NCBI GenBank assembly: GCA_038209145.1 | Contig: JBBQXZ010000101.1 | Coordinates: 1 to 15,882 of the forward strand | Source: Lunatibacter sp038209145 | GTDB lineage: Bacteria > Bacteroidota > Bacteroidia > Cytophagales > Cyclobacteriaceae | Reading direction: 5' to 3' | Length of the DNA: 15,882 nt | In this document: piece by piece, positions 7,390 through 13,224 of the stretch | Layout of the letters: each line of letters opens with the position of its first letter | Position numbering within the stretch: position 1 is the stretch's first letter | The notes under the pieces: model-generated | What the model was told of the DNA's origin: nothing | Database searches by the model: none | What the model saw: only the letters and a program-made list of their open reading frames with translations | Translations under genes and position numbers: made by a program

Positions 7390-8478
7390 ATGGGGATATT
7401 TATTGCTTTACTTTTTCCCTTTTTTACACTTGCCCAAGGACCTTTGGTCTCAACTATAGATCCAATTGCGCTCAGAACCATTCCTTTATCCTTTACCCCA
7501 AACGAATTTTATTTCCATAAGGTAATCGATGTCCGATCCGACCGCTCTCCGGTAGCCTTCCTAGTGCCTTCATCCAATCCCAGCGGTACCAACTTGGCCC
7601 TGGTGGACCTGAAAGGGGGCACCCTTCCTGCCATTGAGGCATTTGTGACAGGAAGTCTTTCCCGAAACATGAGTCTGCGGCCTGTGGTCATCAAGATTAA
7701 GGATTGTAAGATCGTTGAAAAGCTGGTTGACAGTGGCAGGGGGGTAATTGAAGGAGAGGTATTTCTGGATTTTGGCTTTCATTTGAAAAGGGGGGACGAT
7801 CTAGTCCATTTGTTGGATTTTCAAGGGGGTATGTCTTACAAACGTACTGTTCGTCAGCTTTCAGTCATAGAACCCATTTTCAGAAAATCGCTGGGCAATG
7901 CGCTAAAATATTTTCACGACTGGATGGAAAAAGAAGCGGGTAAGAATGAAAAACTGGCTCATTCTGTCAAGGTGATGATATCAGATTACAGAGTGGATCT
8001 TCAAGACGATACGGTGTTTTACGATCCAGAACGGCCCTTGGCTTGGACAGATTTCAAAGGTCGGCCCAGAATGGGCAATTTTGCCGCTTCTATCTTTGCG
8101 AGCATCGCTTACGAAGGAGACAGCAGGCTCGTGGATGGAGCGGTGGAGATAGATCTTTTTTTCAAGACCTATATGTTGAAAAGTTCCTCCTGGGTCAGGG
8201 GGACAAATAACGCTTATGGCCTCAATCATGAACAGCGTCATTTCGACATAGCGCAGCTTATCACGGAAAGACTCAAAATAAAATTGTCGAAAATGACCCT
8301 ATTGCCTCATAATTTTGACCGGGTAGTATCTTTCGAATTTCTGGAAGCTTATCGGGAAATGAATCGGCTTCAGGAAGATTACGACAGGGAAACCTCCCAT
8401 GGGATGAACAACGCGGCTCAATTGCGCTGGGATGTCCGAATAGATGATGAATTGAGGGAGTTCGGTGTGATCCCCTGA
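7390..8478 (+). CDS. Secreted DUF922-like putative zinc metalloprotease
   Basis: The function is not established. The 362-residue protein begins at the ATG at 7390, where a signal peptide (MGIFIALLFPFFTLAQG) starts. An in-frame TTG at 7288 would bury that signal behind 34 residues. The C-terminal half matches my recollection of the DUF922 family, a predicted Zn-protease group. It has LAWTDFKGRP near residue 217 and NHEQRHFDIAQL near 279, containing an exact HExxH zinc motif (His280, Glu281, His284). The N-terminal half (about 20-200) has no motif I recognise. The protein is probably exported to the periplasm or cell surface. It lies 168 bases behind the dehydrogenase gene on the same strand. 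Family assignment is from memory of motifs, and protease activity is inferred. Confidence 0.75.
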   Translation: MGIFIALLFPFFTLAQGPLVSTIDPIALRTIPLSFTPNEFYFHKVIDVRSDRSPVAFLVPSSNPSGTNLALVDLKGGTLPAIEAFVTGSLSRNMSLRPVVIKIKDCKIVEKLVDSGRGVIEGEVFLDFGFHLKRGDDLVHLLDFQGGMSYKRTVRQLSVIEPIFRKSLGNALKYFHDWMEKEAGKNEKLAHSVKVMISDYRVDLQDDTVFYDPERPLAWTDFKGRPRMGNFAASIFASIAYEGDSRLVDGAVEIDLFFKTYMLKSSSWVRGTNNAYGLNHEQRHFDIAQLITERLKIKLSKMTLLPHNFDRVVSFEFLEAYREMNRLQEDYDRETSHGMNNAAQLRWDVRIDDELREFGVIP

Positions 8479-8584
8479 CCTCAAATAGGAAAGTAAAGGA
8501 TAGTACCTCATCCATTTTCGGTTGTCCTCCAGGAAATGCCGGGATATGGAAGTACATTCACTAAGGTTCACAAACCCGAAGAAA

Positions 8585-8665
8585 TTGAAGTGACGGTAAT
8601 TTCACCAAATATATGGTAAAAACCTATTGGGAGATGGCTAAATTTAGTCACTTCAAAAGTTTTTT
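8585..8665 (+). terminator. Long inverted repeat with T-run after the DUF922-like gene
   Basis: TTGAAGTGAC (8585-8594) and GTCACTTCAA (8647-8656) form a perfect 10-bp inverted repeat around a 52-base loop. AAG and six Ts (8660-8665) follow. The loop itself can partly fold (GGT/ACC pairs and the palindrome CTAAATTTAG at 8638-8647). It lies between two convergent genes, as expected for a terminator of the plus-strand block. The large loop is unusual for one. Confidence 0.45.
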
Positions 8666-8687
8666 ATAAACAGCAAGGGAAGGTAGT

Positions 8688-8870
8688 TTATCCGTTTCCC
8701 TCTTCGGTTTTATTCATCCATGAAGGCGAGGTGGTAAACCACATGATGGTACCTGCGGTCATTAACATTTTGCAGGTTTCGGGTGTCATACTTTCCTTAA
8801 AAACCAGTATGGCAGGTACAATGGATAAACCCAGGCCGATATATGAGATTATCTTTACGAGTGTTTTCAT
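8688..8870 (-). CDS. Small two-helix membrane protein following the permease
   Basis: The function is unknown. The 60-residue protein has two hydrophobic stretches, about residues 5-25 (IISYIGLGLSIVPAILVF) and 34-50 (LMTAGTIMWFTTSPSW), joined by a short polar loop, with a charged C-terminal tail. It starts at the ATG at 8870, only 12 bases behind the stop of the NCS1-type permease, so the two are almost certainly co-transcribed. From memory, similar tiny proteins sit next to transporters in related Bacteroidota, which makes a real gene likely. It could be an accessory or stabilising subunit of the permease; this is inference from position only. Confidence 0.7.
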   Translation of the reverse strand: MKTLVKIISYIGLGLSIVPAILVFKESMTPETCKMLMTAGTIMWFTTSPSWMNKTEEGNG

Positions 8871-8882
8871 AGGTCGAGTCCG

Positions 8883-10301
8883 TTAAGCTACAGGTTGAGG
8901 CACTTTTTTGGCAGGTTTTTTTTGGTTGATTTTGCTGGCTACGATATAGACCAAGACGGCGACAAACCACCCGGGGAATCCAAGAAAAAAGACTTCAATG
9001 CCGCCATAGATGTTTAGCACAAGGCAAAATGCGAGCGTAATCCCCCAAGTCAATGCCGCTGACCAATTGAGTTTTGAATTAGATACAAGGGCATAGTTGG
9101 ATTGTAAACCTATTTTTTCCAACACATAGATATCAATAAATATGACGGCTCCCAAAGGCATTAAGATCAGTCCATAGAGTGCCACGAACTCCAGCAGCAT
9201 CATTACCAACGCGGGAAAACAAGCAGCGATCGTTGTGACCAATCCAACAAAAAGTGTGACTTTCCAGGTTTTCCACTTCGGGTTGATGGATTGTATGGCC
9301 AGTCCTGCGCGGTACAGGGTAGGGTTAGCGGTAGTCCATCCGGCAATAATGACGCAAACGGCTCCCGCAATTCCAACGGCACCATATGCAATCGGCCCGG
9401 GGGCGAAGGTCAGGCTGTTTTGGGACTCTATCAAAAATAAGGCGTAAAGGATGCCTGAAGCTATCCAGGCGATGAAGTGGCCCAAAAACATCCCTGTAGC
9501 TGATGAAAAACCGTAGGTCCATTTTTTGGCGTACCGGAGAATGGACATGTCGGCCAAACCGATATGCATGGCCATGTTGCAAAACCAGGCAAAAAACATG
9601 ACGTGCCAAAAGGTGAACTTACTTTGGCCTTCCAAAGGAATTCCGGTCCAGATCACTTCTTTGGCCACCGGCCAGAATTCACTTACCTGCGTTACACCCA
9701 GGCGGGGTAGGGAAGCAATGGCGGCGGCAATAAAGACCATTATCATCCAAGGGGCAGCGACAAGGGAAAACTTGGAAACTTGGTCAAAACCAAACATGGC
9801 AACCACTGTTGTTATGGCGCCGATCACAAAAACCGTAATGACCCAACCGATGCTGTTGGGATAAATGTCGGTAAGCTGTGGCATGGCCAGATCAAACGGG
9901 ATGCCTACTGCGGTAGCAGATACTGCTATCATGGCACCTGCCAAAAAGCAAAACAAGCCGGCATTTACCAAATTGTAAATTGTGGTGAATTGGTGTCCTG
10001 CGATTTTCTCCAACTGGTAGTAGAGGGTAACCCGGGTCTTCACAGAGATTTTTCCGGTATAAAATGCCCAACAGAGGACAGCCAGAATATTCCCGATAAT
10101 CAGCCCGGAAACCAAGTCCACAGCACTTGCCCCATGGGCGACAAAAAGAGGGCCGATCACAAATTCCGTTCCGGCAGTATGCTCCCCGGCATAAGTGCCT
10201 AAAAAACTCTTCCAGCCTTTTAATTTATGGGTTGGGATCGGTTCCTGTTCGTATTCGTTGACAGCCTCCAGCTTTTGCACCAAAGCTTTTTTATTCCACA
10301 T
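8883..10301 (-). CDS. NCS1-family (purine/cytosine permease-like) transporter
   Basis: This is an inner-membrane secondary transporter with about 12 hydrophobic segments in 472 residues. The cytosolic N-terminus is charged, with PTHKLKGWKSFLGTYAGEH leading into helix 1. Features typical of nucleobase:cation symporter-1 proteins include TEFVIGPLF in helix 1, FGFDQVSKFSLVAAPWM in the middle and GWTTANPTLYRAGLAIQ near residue 320. The C-terminal tail is Lys/Pro-rich. Known NCS1 members carry cytosine, purines, allantoin, hydantoins or thiamine precursors. Here the gene lies 50 bases behind a GntR regulator and close to a rhamnose-mutarotase gene, so the substrate may be a sugar or sugar acid, although a nucleobase-like compound remains possible. 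A small membrane protein gene follows it. The family call is firm; the substrate is unknown. Confidence 0.88.
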   Translation of the reverse strand: MWNKKALVQKLEAVNEYEQEPIPTHKLKGWKSFLGTYAGEHTAGTEFVIGPLFVAHGASAVDLVSGLIIGNILAVLCWAFYTGKISVKTRVTLYYQLEKIAGHQFTTIYNLVNAGLFCFLAGAMIAVSATAVGIPFDLAMPQLTDIYPNSIGWVITVFVIGAITTVVAMFGFDQVSKFSLVAAPWMIMVFIAAAIASLPRLGVTQVSEFWPVAKEVIWTGIPLEGQSKFTFWHVMFFAWFCNMAMHIGLADMSILRYAKKWTYGFSSATGMFLGHFIAWIASGILYALFLIESQNSLTFAPGPIAYGAVGIAGAVCVIIAGWTTANPTLYRAGLAIQSINPKWKTWKVTLFVGLVTTIAACFPALVMMLLEFVALYGLILMPLGAVIFIDIYVLEKIGLQSNYALVSNSKLNWSAALTWGITLAFCLVLNIYGGIEVFFLGFPGWFVAVLVYIVASKINQKKPAKKVPQPVA

Positions 10302-10351
10302 GTAAGTTTTGTAGTTTTTAGGGTTTAGGAATTGAATATTTTCATTGAGGG

Positions 10352-11401
10352 TTAGAGCGATCCTCTGTTAATAAAATTGAACGTGTTTTTGACACATTCT
10401 TTTTTTTGTTTTCGGATCATGTTTGCGGCGGTTTCCCCCATCAGTTTGAAATCAGTGGAAACAACAGTTATTCCCAGGAGTTCTTTTAATGGTGTATCGT
10501 TGTAAGAAACGATTCCGATATCTTTACCCATGGTATAACCCTGTTCCCTGACTTGTTTCACCAAATTCACCAAGTCGTTTTCCTCGATCAGAATATAGGC
10601 ATCCTGGGGACGGAGTTCCATATCGGTGTAGATGGTTTCTAGGATTTCATTGTCAATTTCAAAATCTTTACAGAATTTTTTAAATCCGTCCAAAATCTCT
10701 TTTGGATAGGGGTATACGGTTTCTTTCGGATAGACCAGCATCAGTTTGTCATAGTGCTGTAGCTCGAAGATTCCTTCACAGAGGGCATTGTAGATGTCGT
10801 GTTTGAAATCCTGATATACGGAAGCTATTCCGTTGCCTAGATCAGGTAAGTAATTGTCCAAAATAAGCAACCTGTCTGAAGGGATTTTTTTTAAGGTAGT
10901 GACTACTTGTGGATCTAAATTATAGTGGTTTTTGCTTTCGTCTTTGAAATGGGGCATGATCACATAATGGTCGTATGCGCCCATATTTTCTTCCAATATG
11001 TTAAACAGAAGTTTGGGGTCGCAGTGATAAATCTGTAAGTCCACGAGGGTAGAAGAACCCATACAGTTGACAAAAGAATTGTAAATCTTGAGTTTGTAAT
11101 TGCTCAGTTTGTTTATCAAAAACAGCACCGTCACCTGCGAATGGGACACATTTCTGGCCACATAAAATCCTTTGCCTTTTACGGAAATAATGATTTTCTT
11201 CTCTTTCAGTTGGCTATAGGCCTTTTCTACGGTATCCCGTGAGAGGTAGTACTCCTCACTTATTTCATTGATGGAGGGGATTTTGTCGCCAACTGTCAGG
11301 AGTTGTCCCTCGATGTCTTCGATGATTGAATTGACAATTTGCTGGTATTTGGGGATTCTGGAGTTCTCATCCAGCCGGATAAGGGTTTTTGCTGCTAACA
11401 T
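10352..11401 (-). CDS. GntR-type regulator with LacI-like ligand-binding domain
   Basis: This is a one-component transcription factor of 349 residues. An N-terminal GntR winged helix spans about 10-82: IPKYQQIVNSIIEDIEGQLL, then the recognition-helix region YYLSRDTVEKAYSQL and the wing KGKGFYVARN. From about 90 to 340 follows a periplasmic-binding-protein/LacI-like sugar-sensing domain, with DRLLILDNYLP, GIVSYNDTPLKELL and ITVVSTDFKLMGETAANMI. The ATG at 11401 was chosen since the winged helix begins right after it. An in-frame TTG at 11509 would add 36 residues unlike the family. It precedes the permease by 50 bases, so the two probably form one transcript. Its neighbours suggest it controls the mutarotase, permease and SDR genes in response to a sugar or its intermediate. 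That role is inferred from position. Confidence 0.88.
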   Translation of the reverse strand: MLAAKTLIRLDENSRIPKYQQIVNSIIEDIEGQLLTVGDKIPSINEISEEYYLSRDTVEKAYSQLKEKKIIISVKGKGFYVARNVSHSQVTVLFLINKLSNYKLKIYNSFVNCMGSSTLVDLQIYHCDPKLLFNILEENMGAYDHYVIMPHFKDESKNHYNLDPQVVTTLKKIPSDRLLILDNYLPDLGNGIASVYQDFKHDIYNALCEGIFELQHYDKLMLVYPKETVYPYPKEILDGFKKFCKDFEIDNEILETIYTDMELRPQDAYILIEENDLVNLVKQVREQGYTMGKDIGIVSYNDTPLKELLGITVVSTDFKLMGETAANMIRKQKKECVKNTFNFINRGSL

Positions 11402-11752
11402 AAAGAGGTTATTAAAGGAATTGCCGTTTGGGTATGCTGTGAATTGCACTAAAATATCAAGTAATGTTGGAAAATCCGAATATTTCAAAGGACTGTTTTT
11501 CAGGTTCAAATAACCACGATATTCAACCTATTCATCTTTAAGTTTTATCAACGGTAAATTTCTATGCTTATCGGTCTCCCAAACTTAGAAATAATGAGTT
11601 TTATTTATTGTGCGTAATGGCTCAAAGCCAATATAAAAAAATTTTTCCAAGGCAATTAATTCATCCTTCCCAATCCTGTTCTATCCATGTCCAAGATCCT
11701 GTTGGCAGTCAGGCTACTTCAATACGAATTGTGTTTTCGTCTGCATGATTCC
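11402..11752. other. Non-coding stretch between rhaM and the GntR gene
   Basis: These 351 bases carry no convincing gene on either strand. They hold a candidate -7 element for the regulator gene (11580-11587) and a perfect small inverted repeat TGGCT-CAA-AGCCA (11618-11630) about 40 bases upstream of it. An A-run followed by a T-run (about 11634-11646) comes next. No clear terminator for rhaM is visible, so read-through from rhaM into the regulator gene is possible. Confidence 0.5.
11580..11587 (-). promoter_or_regulatory. Candidate -7 promoter element for the gntR-permease unit
   Basis: The minus strand reads TAAGTTTG, an exact TAnnTTTG match. It implies a leader of roughly 170 bases before the ATG at 11401. 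I found no -33 TTG at the expected spacing. The small inverted repeat at 11618-11630 lies just upstream, where a regulator could bind. Confidence 0.35.
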
Positions 11753-12067
11753 TTATTCCAAAGAGAAAACCTTTTTAAGCGGAGTGGTCACGGGTGAATA
11801 GTCCGGATTGGTTTCCATGATATCGGCCATATATGCCCACCATTTTTTGACAATATCCGTATTTCTCAAATCTTGGGATGTACCCTCCCCATCGACCTGC
11901 TGAAAAGCAAATAGGGTGTCGGATCCAATGTCTAAAAATATATGGTAGTCGGTAATTTTGGCTTCCTTGAGAAGAGCAACAAGTTCAGGCCAAATTTCAT
12001 CGTGCCTTTTCTCATACTCCGAAGCAAACCCCGGGTATAATTTCATGATAAAGGCTACTTGCTCCAT
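11753..12067 (-). CDS. rhaM: L-rhamnose mutarotase family protein
   Basis: RhaM interconverts the alpha and beta anomers of L-rhamnose, speeding entry of the sugar into catabolism; relatives act on L-fucose or similar sugars. Starting at the ATG at 12067 gives 104 residues, my recollection of the length of E. coli RhaM. An in-frame TTG at 12079 would add four residues. Conserved features are Tyr18 and His22 within YEKRHDEIWPEL, the strand YHIFLDIGSDTLFAF, and KKWWAYMADIMETNPDYSPV with the Trp pair at 76-77. These align with the active-site residues of the E. coli enzyme as I remember it. The gene is divergent from an SDR dehydrogenase and upstream of a GntR regulator and permease. The exact sugar (L-rhamnose or L-fucose) is not decided by the sequence. 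Confidence 0.92.
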   Translation of the reverse strand: MEQVAFIMKLYPGFASEYEKRHDEIWPELVALLKEAKITDYHIFLDIGSDTLFAFQQVDGEGTSQDLRNTDIVKKWWAYMADIMETNPDYSPVTTPLKKVFSLE

Positions 12068-12236
12068 GGTCGGGCCCAATTTGCTTTGGTTGGATAATCA
12101 TTTAAGAAAGTTAAATTAACAAATAAATTTTTGATAAACCAACGGGTACTTGACGTTAGGTAGGCTTGCTGAACTAGAAAATAGCTTCCATCTGATTTGG
12201 CATTTGTATTTTTGGTTCTTTGATACCTATAATACG

Positions 12237-12266
12237 TGAAAAATTTTCATCGATTGTCGAAAATCG
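12237..12266. promoter_or_regulatory. Candidate operator: two adjacent palindromes between rhaM and the SDR gene
   Basis: TGAAAA-A-TTTTCA (12237-12249) is a perfect inverted repeat with one central base. One base further on, CGATTGTCGAAAATCG (12251-12266) is a 16-base palindrome with seven of eight pairs matched. Both lie in the 264-base divergent intergenic region, about 65-95 bases before the SDR start. This is a natural place for the neighbouring GntR regulator to bind, but the link is inferred. Confidence 0.4.
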
Positions 12267-12331
12267 GATAATCGGTTGGTATTAAGTAAACGGCATGTAG
12301 TAGATTAGGGGCAAATTTTATAAATTCCAAA

Positions 12332-13090
12332 ATGACGCAAGCAAGATTTGAGAATCAGGTGGCCGTGATAACTGGAGCGGCAGACGGTATCGGCCGGGCT
12401 ATCGCCGAGCGGATTGCAGCTGAAGGGGGTAGTGTAGCCCTCTGGGATGTGAAGGAAGACCTCCTGAAAATTCGTGAAAAAGAATTTGCCGACAAAGGGT
12501 ATCCCGTGATGGTCAAGCGGGTAGATATCTCTGAAGAAAGCCAGGTTAAGGATGGTTTTTTTGAGGTAGCAGATAAATTTGAGAAAATAGATGTCCTGAT
12601 TAATTCGGCGGGAATAGTGGGCCCCACCCAAACGAAGATTACGGAGTACACGACCGAAGCTTTTGACACCATTTATAGGATAAACCTTCGGGGGTCGTTT
12701 TTGACATGTAAATATGTGATTCCCTACATGGAGCAAAACAACTATGGAAGGATAGTGATGATCGCATCCATTGCGGGCAAAGAAGGAAATCCCAACATGA
12801 TCGGTTATTCTGCCACCAAAGCAGGTGTCATCGGGTTGGTAAAAGGCCTCGGCAAAGAATACGCGGATAAGGGGATAACTGTGAACGGCATCGCCCCAGC
12901 GGTAATACAAAGCCCAATGAATGCGGATACCGGCCCAGAACAACTTGCCTACATGGCTTCCAAAATACCCATGCAGCGTTTTGGAACCGTGGAGGAAACT
13001 GCTTCTCTTGCCTGTTGGATTGCCTCAAAAGAAGCAAGTTTTAACACCGGGTTTATTTTTGATTTGTCAGGAGGAAGAGCTACTTATTAA
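12332..13090 (+). CDS. Classical SDR dehydrogenase, candidate deoxysugar dehydrogenase
   Basis: This is a 252-residue classical short-chain dehydrogenase/reductase. All landmarks are present: the TGAADGIG cofactor loop (14-21), the NSAG motif (91-94) and the catalytic tetrad Asn118, Ser146, Tyr159 and Lys163 (YSATK). The C-terminal end FDLSGGRATY is the usual SDR close. Asp39 at the end of the second beta-strand suggests NAD rather than NADP. It is divergent from rhaM with a shared regulatory region, so it may oxidise L-rhamnose or L-fucose to the lactone, or act on a later keto-acid of the non-phosphorylative route. SDR substrates cannot be told from sequence alone. No lactonase or dehydratase gene is visible beside it, so the pathway role is tentative. 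Confidence 0.9.
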   Translation: MTQARFENQVAVITGAADGIGRAIAERIAAEGGSVALWDVKEDLLKIREKEFADKGYPVMVKRVDISEESQVKDGFFEVADKFEKIDVLINSAGIVGPTQTKITEYTTEAFDTIYRINLRGSFLTCKYVIPYMEQNNYGRIVMIASIAGKEGNPNMIGYSATKAGVIGLVKGLGKEYADKGITVNGIAPAVIQSPMNADTGPEQLAYMASKIPMQRFGTVEETASLACWIASKEASFNTGFIFDLSGGRATY

Positions 13091-13224
13091 TGGCTTTAAA
13101 CATATAATTTGAAGTCCGGTTATTTAACATAAGCGTGTATTTCAACAAATGGTTTGTCATAAAAATGATGGCTGACGGCACATAGCAAAACATAAAACTT
13201 ATATTGCACCAAAAATCAAAACAT

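Noticed and set aside
9780..10202. 140-codon plus-strand open frame
   Set aside because: It is antisense to the NCS1-type permease, whose membrane pattern is clear; low-complexity composition and no motif.
12204..12233. TTGTAT and TATAAT with an 18-base spacer, resembling a sigma-70 promoter for the SDR gene
   Set aside because: Bacteroidota housekeeping promoters use a TAnnTTTG -7 element, and AT-rich intergenic DNA yields such matches by chance. It is not strong enough to call.
12305..12943. 212-codon minus-strand open frame
   Set aside because: It is antisense to the SDR gene, whose motifs are complete. The translation is rich in His, Cys and Pro and matches no family.
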